A stretch of 33,536 nt of DNA from Candidatus Gastranaerophilales bacterium (lineage in GTDB: Bacteria; Cyanobacteriota; Vampirovibrionia; Gastranaerophilales; Gastranaerophilaceae). The notes under the pieces were generated by a model. It was not told where the DNA came from. It did no database searches and was given only the letters and a program-made list of their open reading frames with translations. A program made the position numbers and the translations under genes. Shown here in pieces: positions 24,749 through 33,347 of this stretch. The stretch is from positions 1 through 33,536 of the forward strand of contig CALUWB010000019.1 in assembly GCA_944324375.1 (NCBI GenBank), written 5' to 3'. Every line of letters begins with the position of its first letter. Positions within the stretch are counted from its first letter, which is position 1.

Positions 24749-26536
24749 CTATACATTTACCCCAGCTTCAGATTTGTTTTTGAATTGCATTTCGTAAAGC
24801 GCTTTGTATTGGCCGTTTTCGATTTGCATTAATTCATCGTGTGTCCCAAGTTCTACAAGATGCCCTTCATTGATTACAGCAATTCTGCTTGCGTTTTGGA
24901 TTGTAGAAAGACGGTGAGCGATTACAAATACTGTTTTGTCTTTCATTAAGTTGTCAATTGCTTTTTGTACAATAGCTTCTGATTTGTTATCAAGAGCAGA
25001 TGTTGCTTCATCTAGAATAACAATTGGAGCATCTTTGATGAATGCACGAGCAATTGCTACACGTTGTTTTTGACCACCTGATAATAAAATCCCACGCTCT
25101 CCTATTTGGGTATCAAGTCCGTCTTTTAAAGTTGAGACAAACTCATCTAAGTATGCCATTTTAAGAGTGTTTTGGATTTCTTCTTCTGTTGCGTTTTCTT
25201 TTCCTAGGAGAATGTTTTCTCTGATAGTTCCTGAGAACAAGAAATTATCTTGGAATACAACAGCTATATTTTGTCTAAGAGATTTTAATGAATAATCTCT
25301 GATATCTATTCCGTCAATTTTTATAGAACCTGATTTGATATCATAGAAACGAGGGATAAGGCTAACAATTGTAGATTTTCCACCACCTGAATTCCCAACA
25401 AGTGCGATTGTTTCACCTTTCTGCACTGATAGGCTGATATGATTTAATACAGGTTTGTTTTTTATGTATTCAAAACAAATATCTTCGAATGTGATTGATG
25501 ATTCCACAGGTTTCAATTCAATTGGGTTTGGTTTATCGGTGATTTTAGGTTTCGCATCAAGAACTTTAAAAATACGTTCTATTGCCATAAATGAGAATTG
25601 AACAGAGTTGAAATTATTACCTAAATTTTTAACAGGTTGGTAAAGCATAATCAATGCTGTGATGAAAGAAACAAAGTTTCCTGATGTGATTTTGTGAGTA
25701 AGAATAAGATGAGATCCATATCCTATTGCAATACCAATACCAATAGAAACAATAACGTGCATCATAGGTGAAAGCCAAGATGTACGTTGAATCATTTTGA
25801 TTTTTAGAGTGAAAATATTTGATAAAATATCTTTGAATTTGTTTTCTTGTTTAGGTGCAAGGTTGTAAGAAATGATTGTTTTGTTACCTGCAAAAGATTC
25901 ATTGTAAGCAGTAATAACTGCAGAACCTGCTGTAACAGATTTATCCATAACAGTTTTGATACGTTTTCTGATATTAGCAAGAGGAGCAAAAGCACAACCA
26001 AGAACAACAGTTGCGATAAGCGCTAATTGCCAAGAGTTGTAGAATAGTACACATACTAATGATATTGATGAGAAAATACGAGAAACGAATGTTTTTAGGT
26101 TTTCTAAAAGACCTGAACAAGCAACATCAGCATCATTATTGAAACGATAAACGATATCTCCTGATTTTTTCTTGTCAAAATACCCAGTTTCAAACGTAAG
26201 CATTTTTTTATAGAGTGTCATTTTAAGATCGTTTGTAATTTTACCACCTACCCAAGTATTTAGGTATGTAGCTGAATAGTTAAGGAATCCTTGAATAGAT
26301 GTAAATGCAACAATCCCAAATGGAATATACCAAGGTGATTCTATTGTTTTTTCAACCATAACTAAATCCATGTATGGTTTAAGAGATAGAGCAATAACAG
26401 CATCTAATGAACCTATTGGAATACATATGAGCATAGCTAACATAGCTCTAAACCAGTATGGTTTAACATACGGTAATATCCTTGAATAATTTATATACGC
26501 TTGTGTGTTTTTTAGTTTTTCTAGTAGAGTGTTCAT
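24749..26536 (-). CDS. msbA: MsbA-type ABC exporter (lipid or lipid-linked glycan flippase)
   Basis: A 595-residue half-transporter with fused membrane and ATPase domains that works as a homodimer. Six membrane helices fill residues 30-310, including FLNYSATYLNTWVGGKITND and the MsbA-like FETGYFDKKKSGDIVYRFNN. The nucleotide-binding domain has Walker A GNSGGGKST (381-389), the Q-loop VVFQDNFLFSGTIRENI, signature LSGGQKQRVAIARA (485-498), Walker B IVILDEATSALD and the switch His in VIAHRLSTI. MsbA proteins flip lipid A or lipid-linked sugars. It is the last gene of the nonulosonate operon, 10 bases after the KdsC-like gene, so export of the decorated glycan is likely. It is slightly richer in G+C than its upstream neighbours. 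TAGGA precedes ATG 26536. Confidence 0.9.
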   Translation of the reverse strand: MNTLLEKLKNTQAYINYSRILPYVKPYWFRAMLAMLICIPIGSLDAVIALSLKPYMDLVMVEKTIESPWYIPFGIVAFTSIQGFLNYSATYLNTWVGGKITNDLKMTLYKKMLTFETGYFDKKKSGDIVYRFNNDADVACSGLLENLKTFVSRIFSSISLVCVLFYNSWQLALIATVVLGCAFAPLANIRKRIKTVMDKSVTAGSAVITAYNESFAGNKTIISYNLAPKQENKFKDILSNIFTLKIKMIQRTSWLSPMMHVIVSIGIGIAIGYGSHLILTHKITSGNFVSFITALIMLYQPVKNLGNNFNSVQFSFMAIERIFKVLDAKPKITDKPNPIELKPVESSITFEDICFEYIKNKPVLNHISLSVQKGETIALVGNSGGGKSTIVSLIPRFYDIKSGSIKIDGIDIRDYSLKSLRQNIAVVFQDNFLFSGTIRENILLGKENATEEEIQNTLKMAYLDEFVSTLKDGLDTQIGERGILLSGGQKQRVAIARAFIKDAPIVILDEATSALDNKSEAIVQKAIDNLMKDKTVFVIAHRLSTIQNASRIAVINEGHLVELGTHDELMQIENGQYKALYEMQFKNKSEAGVNV

Positions 26537-26546
26537 AATTTCCTAT

Positions 26547-27020
26547 TTAATTTTCTGATAATAGTATTTCAATAAATTCTCTAATAGCACCTTCACCACC
26601 TTTATTCTGTAAAATTTTTATGTTTTCAAGATTTTTTACTTTTGTTACTGCATCATTTGGACAAGCTTTATATTTGACAGCATTGAGTAGTTCAATATCA
26701 TTGATATCATCTCCAATATAAGCAACTTCATCAAGCGTAATACTTAATTCATTACAAATATTTTTGACAAAATCTAATTTTGTCCAAGTCCCCATCGATA
26801 AATAGTCAACTTTAAGTTTTTCAGCTCGCTTTTTTACTATAGGTGTATTTTCAGATGTTATTATAGCTGTTTTTATTCCAGCTTCTTTTAATAATTTAAA
26901 TCCCATTCCATCCCTGAAATTAAATTTTTTTAATTCAATTCCATTTTCGGCATAATACATACAACCATCTGTCATTGTGCCATCTACATCTGTCGCAAAA
27001 AGTTTGATATTAGTCATCAT
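26547..27020 (-). CDS. KdsC/YrbI-type HAD phosphatase, probably for a nonulosonate 9-phosphate
   Basis: A 157-residue HAD-superfamily phosphatase of the C0 (YrbI/KdsC) type. The nucleophile motif is TDVDGTMTDG with D11 and D13, followed by the family-typical KKFNFRDGMGFKLLKEAG, motif II Thr/Ser in IITSEN, and motif III YIGDDINDIEL with D104 and D105. Homologues remove phosphate from KDO-8-P or from acylneuraminate/KDN-9-P. Here the neighbours are NeuA and NeuB, and no KdsA or KdsB is present, so the 9-phosphate role is the better inference. ATG 27020 follows GGAGA with 6-7 bases between and overlaps the neuA stop by 11 bases; ATG 27017 is an alternative. Confidence 0.87.
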   Translation of the reverse strand: MMTNIKLFATDVDGTMTDGCMYYAENGIELKKFNFRDGMGFKLLKEAGIKTAIITSENTPIVKKRAEKLKVDYLSMGTWTKLDFVKNICNELSITLDEVAYIGDDINDIELLNAVKYKACPNDAVTKVKNLENIKILQNKGGEGAIREFIEILLSEN

Positions 27021-27684
27021 TATATTTCTCCATTAATTTTTCAATCAATAGAAAATCATCTGGTTCATCTATTTCTACTGCCGTATATTCCGGCATTTCA
27101 TACACAGAAATCTTACCAGATAATCTATTTTTTTCTTTAAGAATGTTTTTAATAGAATTTATATAGCAAGCACCATTTTCCATGAATATCCCATCAAAAT
27201 TTTGTCTTCTTGGGCGCTTTTTATAATCATAATTTATAGATTTCCCATTGTGAGTCCAAAAAAATCTTTTTGATAAAACACAGGATAAAGCAGAGTCTGC
27301 TGAGTCTAGTATGAATTTGTTATACATTTCATTAATAAATTCTGATTTTAAAAGTGGTGAGGTAGCTTGAATTAAAAATAATAAATCATCATTATTATAT
27401 TTGTTATTTTCTAAATATTCTAGCATAACACTTTCGGTCGATGAATTATCTTGTGCATTTTCTGCTTTTCTGTCATAGATTTCAACTTTTGACAAGTTAA
27501 AATCTATGACAGTTTGTTTAATTTCCATGCTATCCGTTGCAATAATAACTTTATCAATACAAACAGCATCATTAGCAGCCTTTGCAGTCCAATATACAAG
27601 TGGCTTCCCTGCTAATAATTTTATATTTTTTAAAGGTATTGATTTACTTCCACCTCTGACTGGTATAAATGCTATATTTGTCAT
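27010..27684 (-). CDS. neuA: Acylneuraminate cytidylyltransferase (CMP-sialic acid synthetase type)
   Basis: A 224-residue enzyme that joins CMP to a nine-carbon ulosonic acid, using CTP. The nucleotide-binding signature PVRGGSKSIPLKNIKLLAGK (8-27) with following PLVYWTA is that of the NeuA/LegF/PseF group, not KdsB. Further matches are VIIATDSMEI, LLFLIQATSPLLKSEFINEM and the C-terminal YTAVEIDEPDDFLLIE. The precise sugar (Neu5Ac, legionaminate, pseudaminate or KDN) cannot be told. It starts inside the stop of the methyltransferase gene (ATGA, 27681-27684) and its end overlaps the phosphatase start, so the three are coupled. Confidence 0.92.
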   Translation of the reverse strand: MTNIAFIPVRGGSKSIPLKNIKLLAGKPLVYWTAKAANDAVCIDKVIIATDSMEIKQTVIDFNLSKVEIYDRKAENAQDNSSTESVMLEYLENNKYNNDDLLFLIQATSPLLKSEFINEMYNKFILDSADSALSCVLSKRFFWTHNGKSINYDYKKRPRRQNFDGIFMENGACYINSIKNILKEKNRLSGKISVYEMPEYTAVEIDEPDDFLLIEKLMEKYNDD

Positions 27685-28817
27685 ATATTTTTGTACTCAC
27701 TATAAAAAGTCATATCGCATTTTTTTAGTAGTGCCATTGCATAATTGTAATGTTCTATATTAATATCATCAACGGCTCTATTTTTATTTGCTTTTTTACA
27801 TATTATTGCGCCATCTGAATAAATATGAGCGTTTGGATTATATCCAGCACACTCTATGACATATGTCAAAGTTTCTTGTGAAAAATTATATACATGAGCA
27901 TTTTGCAAATAATGAAATATATTATTTCTATAATTTGTTTGAATTGTTTCTATTGTAGGAACTGCAATATATAATAATCCGTCTTCTTTCAACAAACTTT
28001 TTATACCCATTAGAAAATCTACAGGATTTACTATATGCTCTATGACATGATTTAAAATAATTAAGTCTGCTTGTCCATATTTTCCCAAGGTTTCGGTACT
28101 GCCAACTTCTATATCTAAACCTTTGCTTTTTCCAATTTCAATATATTCTTTACCTAAATCTACTCCCTTTATTGTGGCGCCTCTATCTTTAAATGCTTTT
28201 AGAATTCCTCCCATTCCAGTTCCAATTTCATATACAATTTTATTTTCAAAAGTAAAAGAAAAATTATTTATTATATTTTCAATGATTTTGTTACCAATAT
28301 TTACTTGGTTATTAAAAAATTTTTCTTTATCATTATTTACAAATGTATATAACTCTCTATATTCTATATTATAAAAATCATTTAATGTTTTTTCGTCATA
28401 ATATGGATTACTTCTAATCAATCCACAATTTTTGCATATTACTGTGTTAATCTCTATACCATAACGATCTCTTATCGCAAGCAACTTATCATTATTTGCA
28501 CCACATAAACAACTTCTATGTGTCATTTTATATTCATGATTATTAGTCTTGTTTTTTATTTGCTCTTTTAAAACTTTTTTTTCTGGATTTAAATTAAAAC
28601 CTCTATTGGCAGATAAAAAATACCCTTCTTCTCTTGCTAAATCTATAAATTCTGATATTACTTGGTTATTGACTTTAATAGATTGATTTCCAATTTCATT
28701 TCTTAAATTATGTAATTCTTTTCTTGGAGAATAAAACTTAAATTTTATCCAACAAATGGTTAAAATTTTATGATTATTTTCATTTTTAACAGAAAAAATA
28801 TTTTCAATAAATTTCAT
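27681..28817 (-). CDS. SAM-dependent methyltransferase with Cys-rich zinc-like insert
   Basis: A 378-residue protein. ATG 28817 is chosen because a perfect AGGAGGG lies 4 bases before it, itself overlapping the neuB stop; an ATG 15 bases upstream would place that site inside the gene. The N-terminus carries the locus-wide motif HKILTICWIKFKF (16-28). C103, C105, C128 and C131 (SCLCG...CKNCG) form a likely zinc knuckle of the kind seen in sugar C- or O-methyltransferases. The class I Rossmann domain has motif I VYEIGTGMGGILKAF (195-209), an acidic end of strand 2 (KGVDLG) and motif IV ADLIILNHVIEHIVNPVDFL. In this operon a surface sugar is the plausible substrate. Confidence 0.85.
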   Translation of the reverse strand: MKFIENIFSVKNENNHKILTICWIKFKFYSPRKELHNLRNEIGNQSIKVNNQVISEFIDLAREEGYFLSANRGFNLNPEKKVLKEQIKNKTNNHEYKMTHRSCLCGANNDKLLAIRDRYGIEINTVICKNCGLIRSNPYYDEKTLNDFYNIEYRELYTFVNNDKEKFFNNQVNIGNKIIENIINNFSFTFENKIVYEIGTGMGGILKAFKDRGATIKGVDLGKEYIEIGKSKGLDIEVGSTETLGKYGQADLIILNHVIEHIVNPVDFLMGIKSLLKEDGLLYIAVPTIETIQTNYRNNIFHYLQNAHVYNFSQETLTYVIECAGYNPNAHIYSDGAIICKKANKNRAVDDINIEHYNYAMALLKKCDMTFYSEYKNI

Positions 28818-28825
28818 GTTCCCTC

Positions 28826-29725
28826 CTAACATTGATTTATTAAATTAATGTTATGTTTTAATTTTTTACGTTGAACTGCCTCAATATCTAAAATTTCTTT
28901 ATTTTTGTAGTTAAGAGCTAAATAAGCTTGCCTTAAATCTCTCGCAAGTTTCATTAGTCCTTGAGGTTCTAAACTAGCGGCATGATCAGTTCCTTTCCAA
29001 GTTCTATCTAATGTAAAATGTCTTTCAAAATACGTTGCACCTAATGCAAGTGCTGCTATATCTACGGCTATGCCTAAATGATGACCTGAAAAACCAATAG
29101 CTTTAACTTCATTACCATAAGTTTCTTTAATTCTTGTAATTTCGTTTAAACAAATATCTTCAAAAGGTACAGGATATCCTGATGTACAAGCATATATCAC
29201 CATGTCTTTAGCTCTGTTTTTTTCTTTGAAGAAATTAATTATTTTTCTTTCTTCTGCGTGAGTTGTCATTCCGAATGATAAGTGTATTTCACCAGTATAA
29301 TTATCTCTAAGATATTCAAGCATTTCAAAGTTAAGATTACTTGCTGATGGGACTTTTATTAATTTAGGATTTAAACTAACGATTTCTTTTGCTGCAGTTA
29401 AATCCCAAGTTGATGTTGAGTAGATTAATCCTTCTTCGTCGCACCACTGTTTAAGTTGGCGATTTTGTTCTAAATCAAACTCTAAATATTCTCTATGTTC
29501 ACCATATGTTGAACCATAACTATTAATTGGATTTGGATGTGGAGCATTATATTCTTCAAATGTTAAAAGTTCTTTATTTGTTCTTTTTTGAAATTTTACA
29601 ATATCAATATACGCATTTTCATTCAAGAGCTTAAAAGTTCCTAAAAGTTTTATCATTTTGTGAGCTATTTGCATATCACCTTTATGATTGCACCCTATTT
29701 CAGCAATAATCACTGGTTTATTCAT
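28826..29725 (-). CDS. neuB: NeuB-type nonulosonic acid synthase lacking the SAF domain
   Basis: Condenses phosphoenolpyruvate with a six-carbon amino sugar or hexose phosphate to make a nine-carbon ulosonic acid. The 299-residue TIM barrel has IAEIGCNHKGDMQIAHKMI (7-25), VKFQKRTN, STSTWDLTAAKEIV, IKVPSASNLNF, GFSGHHLGIAVDIAALALGA and the key metal and substrate motif FERHFTLDRTWKGTDHAASL. Typical NeuB proteins are near 345-350 residues with a C-terminal antifreeze-like (SAF) domain; this one ends right after the barrel with a Lys-rich tail. AAGGAGAC precedes ATG 29725. Together with neuA and the HAD phosphatase it forms a complete short pathway. Confidence 0.92.
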   Translation of the reverse strand: MNKPVIIAEIGCNHKGDMQIAHKMIKLLGTFKLLNENAYIDIVKFQKRTNKELLTFEEYNAPHPNPINSYGSTYGEHREYLEFDLEQNRQLKQWCDEEGLIYSTSTWDLTAAKEIVSLNPKLIKVPSASNLNFEMLEYLRDNYTGEIHLSFGMTTHAEERKIINFFKEKNRAKDMVIYACTSGYPVPFEDICLNEITRIKETYGNEVKAIGFSGHHLGIAVDIAALALGATYFERHFTLDRTWKGTDHAASLEPQGLMKLARDLRQAYLALNYKNKEILDIEAVQRKKLKHNINLINQC

Positions 29726-29735
29726 TTTTGTCTCC

Positions 29736-30746
29736 TTATTTATTAATTAATTCTTTTTCTTCATTTTGTTTTAGTATTTCAATATTTTCATTTAATAATT
29801 CAGGATGTTCATCTACATAACTTTGAGTATATACATCCTTAAACATTCCTTTTAACCCTACTGGGTTGACTGAAATTATTTCTATATCTGGATAATATAT
29901 TTGTGCAAAAAATTTTAATTTTTTATATCCATTAATAACTTTATTTAATCTTAATGGTTGTTGCAAAGAAGTATTATTAAAATAACCATTATTTGTACAA
30001 TCACAACCTACTAAATATATTTTTTTAGGCATTGTATATAAAGCAAATTGAGCCGCACAAAAAGCAATTGAACCATAGTCCATTAATGGACAGGTCGAAA
30101 TATCTTGATAAAATTCCATATCAAAAGCATTGGAATAAAAACGATATGCGTTATCTCTTATTGCATCACTTTCTGGAATATTTGCACAACCACGATTATC
30201 TATTGATGTTACAAAATTAAAATGCTGCCCATAAAATTTTTTACAATTATAGTTTGAATATTTACTTAGCCATTGCCTCATATCATCTCTAGCATCTGTG
30301 CAAAAATAATAATCAAAATGAACTTTATCATATGATATAGCGCGATTGAGTGCAATGTGCTTATTTTGGCTATTTGGTTCATAATAACTTAGAGAAGGAC
30401 CACATCCTATAATAACAATTGAGTCATTCAGATGTACACCCTTAAATTGTGGAAATACTTTTGAATGAAGAAACGCTACAGATAACATTTTCTGTTGTTT
30501 TACTTTATATTCTTGAAGTTTTGTATTTATATAATTTTCTAGTTTCTTAAATTTATCAGAACGAGAATATACTTGTATTCCAAGAACATAAATTTTTTTA
30601 TTGATACTATTAATTTTAATTTTTACGAAATTTGCGAAATATTTCCTTATCGTATAACCACAACTTTGATATTTCTTATAAATGGTTATTCCCAAAATTT
30701 TTGTCTTAGAAATACCATGCTGTTTTTTATAGTAATAAATATACAT
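29736..30746 (-). CDS. Rossmann-type protein resembling DUF115/GT42, candidate nonulosonate transferase
   Basis: A 336-residue protein. The N-terminal 65 residues hold two copies of the locus motif, KTKILGITIYKKY and KKIYVLGIQVYSR. The core opens with SIVIIGCGPSLSYYEPNSQN, then KHIALNRAISYDKVHFDYYF and CTDARDD. This glycine-rich GxGPSL start followed by a lone N-R and a D-Y strand is the pattern of DUF115/MptE-like proteins, including the Maf flagellin glycosylation factors that transfer pseudaminic or legionaminic acid, and of GT42 sialyltransferases. Later KIYLVGCDCTNNGYF is a second buried strand. Lying 10 bases from neuB, it is the best candidate to use the CMP-sugar. Family assignment is by eye and moderate. 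Confidence 0.62.
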   Translation of the reverse strand: MYIYYYKKQHGISKTKILGITIYKKYQSCGYTIRKYFANFVKIKINSINKKIYVLGIQVYSRSDKFKKLENYINTKLQEYKVKQQKMLSVAFLHSKVFPQFKGVHLNDSIVIIGCGPSLSYYEPNSQNKHIALNRAISYDKVHFDYYFCTDARDDMRQWLSKYSNYNCKKFYGQHFNFVTSIDNRGCANIPESDAIRDNAYRFYSNAFDMEFYQDISTCPLMDYGSIAFCAAQFALYTMPKKIYLVGCDCTNNGYFNNTSLQQPLRLNKVINGYKKLKFFAQIYYPDIEIISVNPVGLKGMFKDVYTQSYVDEHPELLNENIEILKQNEEKELINK

Positions 30747-30761
30747 AAATAATTTCCACTC

Positions 30762-31823
30762 CTAATCTTTTTTGTCACAATTATTTAACTTTTCTAAAAT
30801 ATCAGAGATTATAAAATTACTTTCAGTTTTTTCTGTATCGTATTCAAAAATAGTTTCAGGTTTAACAAATGGATATTTTTTTAACGTATACGATGATAAA
30901 AATTTATCAACAGGAATATATGATAGTTCTTTTTGTCCATTATTTAGGTAATTTCGTAAAGGTGTATACAGAACAAACATTTTTTTTGCCACAGCTGATA
31001 ATCCCTCTGAAAAACCACTTCTTAATGCAATAATTGCCTTTGCTTTTGATGCGACATAAACAGATTCTGAAACATTTAATTCTGTTGAATTTTTATAAAT
31101 GCTAAACCCTAATTTTTTTAATGAATATTCTAAATTCTGCCAAAAATCATCTGACAATAATGGTATTGATAATGCATCTGGAGATAAAAAAATAAAATTA
31201 TTCACATCAATATTTTTTGAAGAGAGTATTTCATTACATTTATTTATACATTCGTCTTCAAATGTTATTTGTGGTTTCTTTATACTATTTAAATCTAAAC
31301 TTACAAAGTTTAACAATGTTTCAATGTGTGGTCTTGAATTTTGCTGGTAATTACACCCCATTTTATAAACAATGTTACATGGTATATGAACAAAAACTCT
31401 ATTATTACCAAGTTTATATACTGTTTTTTTTAAAATCCTCATATTTAACCAATTTACATCTACTAATTCTATTGGTATTGGGCTAAATATATGCCATGTT
31501 TTTCTTGGATGATTAGGATTTAAAAAACAAGGTTTTTTTGAATTATTTTTTTTACACCAAGCCTCTATGTAATAATTAATTAAGTATGCTTCACCTAAAC
31601 CAGTTCTAAGCAAATATATATCATCATATTTATCTTTAATATTAGCTATCATTTGTTTTATTAATTTAATTTCAAAATTTTCTTTTGGAAAAATTTTAAA
31701 ATATTTTTTAGTAGTCCCATTTTCTTCTTTTCTTCCATATTGAATAATTGGAATATTCAAAAAACGAATTTCACGTTCTTTTGTTTTACCATAATCTATT
31801 TTTATTTTTTCAAACAATTTCAT
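30762..31823 (-). CDS. Putative glycosyltransferase (GT-B-like), paralogue of the preceding gene
   Basis: A 353-residue protein that I cannot place in a named family. The N-terminus has the locus motif in the form REIRFLNIPIIQYGRK. The middle contains DKYDDIYLLRTGLGEAYLIN, and the C-terminal half has NNFIFLSPDALSIPLLSDDF plus W and AKAIIALRSGFSEGLSAVAK, the last resembling the donor-side loop of GT-B enzymes (a small ligand-binding LRSG followed by a helix). It shares these points with the gene starting at 32980: KYDDIY, an adjacent GE, NNFxxxxPxA, FWQ and LRSG. No signal peptide. GGAG precedes ATG 31823, which overlaps the upstream stop by one base (TAATG). Confidence 0.7.
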   Translation of the reverse strand: MKLFEKIKIDYGKTKEREIRFLNIPIIQYGRKEENGTTKKYFKIFPKENFEIKLIKQMIANIKDKYDDIYLLRTGLGEAYLINYYIEAWCKKNNSKKPCFLNPNHPRKTWHIFSPIPIELVDVNWLNMRILKKTVYKLGNNRVFVHIPCNIVYKMGCNYQQNSRPHIETLLNFVSLDLNSIKKPQITFEDECINKCNEILSSKNIDVNNFIFLSPDALSIPLLSDDFWQNLEYSLKKLGFSIYKNSTELNVSESVYVASKAKAIIALRSGFSEGLSAVAKKMFVLYTPLRNYLNNGQKELSYIPVDKFLSSYTLKKYPFVKPETIFEYDTEKTESNFIISDILEKLNNCDKKD

Positions 31824-32980
31824 TAAAATATCTCCAATAGTTCTTGTTTAGTAATATTATTCATATTGAATTCTTCAACATTTTTGAATTCTTTCATATT
31901 AAAGCCTTCAATTATTTCTTCTGTTGATAATGGATTAAATGAATCTCTATTTTTTGCTTTGGTATATATAATTTTCATTGGTGTGTTTGTTAATACCAAC
32001 AAATCCAATAATCCACTACGCAAGCCTATCAATTCTTTTGCTTGTTTTGTTAATTCAAATATTTCACCCAAGCTTAAATCACATTGTTTGAAATCTTTGA
32101 ATTTTTCTTTATTATCTCTTTTCATCACATTACAAAAAACATCTATTCCTTGTGATTCGTATTTTGTTTTCATATCTTGCCAAAATTCAAATTCGCAATC
32201 TTCACATGTGTTTGCCTCAGGAGTGAAAATAACAAAATTATCCAAATTTAATCCTATTTTATTAGCCTTTGATTTTAATGATTTTTTTATCTCATCTGAT
32301 ATATTTATTTCATTCATTTCAAAATCTGAATTTTTTAGTCCCATATAATTCAACACATGGTGTTTAAAATGTATTGTTGGATTTTCTTTGTCTCTAATAT
32401 TATCTTCAACATTATCGAAATGCCGTTTTGAAAACATTAATCTAAATGTTTTCTTTTGTTCTGCGATAAATTCATCCATATACAAAGAAACTTTTATTCT
32501 TTTGATTATTACAATAGGAATATCAGGGCATAATAATTCTACCAAGTCTTTATGATAATTTTGTAATCCAATCAATAAAGGTTTTTTAGAGCCATTTTTT
32601 TCAAAATAAGCTTTTGCTAATCTTAAAAAGAATACACTTTCTCCTATATTGGCATGCATTATATAGATATCATCATATTTATCAAAAAGTTTTTTATGTT
32701 GTTTATAAAAAATATTACCTAAATTATACTCATTATATTTATGGTTGAAGAAATAATACTGTCTTAAGTTTCCAATTTGTGTAAATTGTCTAGCAGGTAA
32801 ACCCAAAACTTTTATTTCTTTTGCAATACAACCCTCTGCAAAGGTTTTGTGAGCAGTTACAATTCCACCTAAAAATTTTTGCACTTTAGATGTTTTCTGT
32901 TTCTCTACTTGATAAACAGGGATTCCTAAAATAGATAAAGTTCGTATATTATTTATTTTTTGGTTTTTTATTATTTCCAA
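31823..32980 (-). CDS. Putative glycosyltransferase (GT-B-like) with TTG start
   Basis: A 385-residue protein, paralogous to the next gene. It must begin with TTG 32980, two bases after the preceding stop, with AAGGGAAG upstream, because there is no in-frame ATG for more than 150 codons and the N-terminal motif would otherwise be lost. That N-terminus has the locus motif twice: RTLSILGIPVYQVEKQ and KEIKVLGLPARQF. Then KYDDIYIMHANIGESVFFLR, DNFVIFTPEANTCEDCEFEF plus W, and KELIGLRSGLLDLLVLTNTP; the LRSGLxDLL segment is one I associate with uncharacterised proteins in capsule and LPS loci. The enzyme activity and sugar are not known. Coupled by TAATG overlap with the downstream paralogue. Confidence 0.7.
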   Translation of the reverse strand: MEIIKNQKINNIRTLSILGIPVYQVEKQKTSKVQKFLGGIVTAHKTFAEGCIAKEIKVLGLPARQFTQIGNLRQYYFFNHKYNEYNLGNIFYKQHKKLFDKYDDIYIMHANIGESVFFLRLAKAYFEKNGSKKPLLIGLQNYHKDLVELLCPDIPIVIIKRIKVSLYMDEFIAEQKKTFRLMFSKRHFDNVEDNIRDKENPTIHFKHHVLNYMGLKNSDFEMNEINISDEIKKSLKSKANKIGLNLDNFVIFTPEANTCEDCEFEFWQDMKTKYESQGIDVFCNVMKRDNKEKFKDFKQCDLSLGEIFELTKQAKELIGLRSGLLDLLVLTNTPMKIIYTKAKNRDSFNPLSTEEIIEGFNMKEFKNVEEFNMNNITKQELLEIF

Positions 32981-32981
32981 T

Positions 32982-33347
32982 TTATAAATCTTCCCTTAAT
33001 TCAAAATCTAACTTAAATTCACTATCTCTTTCTTTACATATTGCATAAGCACATTTTAGTCCTGATGGTTTATCATCATTAACTAAAATTCTTTCACCCA
33101 TTGGCATATCTGTTAGCAAATAGTCATATCTCAATTCATTTTCTGCCAAGAATTTTTTTAAATCTTCAAGATATTCTTCTTTTCTTGCAGTCATAAGAAT
33201 AACTTTATCTTCAGGAGATATTTTTGAATAAAATTCTTTTACCCCATCAAGTAAAGTGTCATAACCATCAATTTTGTAACCGTTATGTTTTACCAATGTT
33301 CCATCTACATCAAGTATCCAAGTTTTTGCAAGTGTTGATAATTCCAT
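32982..33347 (-). CDS. Small HAD-superfamily phosphatase of a surface-glycan locus
   Basis: A 121-residue HAD protein with motif I WILDVDGTLVKHNGY (D13 and D15), motif II Thr in VILMTARKEEYLEDL and motif III ERILVNDDKPSGLKC. It has no cap domain, so it probably acts on large or phosphosugar substrates. Small HADs of this type are commonly found among capsule and LPS biosynthesis genes, sometimes fused to nucleotidyltransferases. Its ATG follows the upstream stop directly (TAGATG), with GGGGAG 9 bases before it. The substrate is unknown. Confidence 0.82.
   Translation of the reverse strand: MELSTLAKTWILDVDGTLVKHNGYKIDGYDTLLDGVKEFYSKISPEDKVILMTARKEEYLEDLKKFLAENELRYDYLLTDMPMGERILVNDDKPSGLKCAYAICKERDSEFKLDFELREDL

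Noticed and set aside
26547-27020. Calling the HAD gene kdsC with a KDO pathway
   Set aside because: The adjacent cytidylyltransferase has the NeuA signature (PVRGGSKSIPLKN), not KdsB, and the synthase is NeuB-like, not KdsA.
31866-32348. 160-codon plus-strand frame inside the glycan operon
   Set aside because: Opposite a coding gene with conserved landmarks, with no ribosome binding site and poor protein-like composition.
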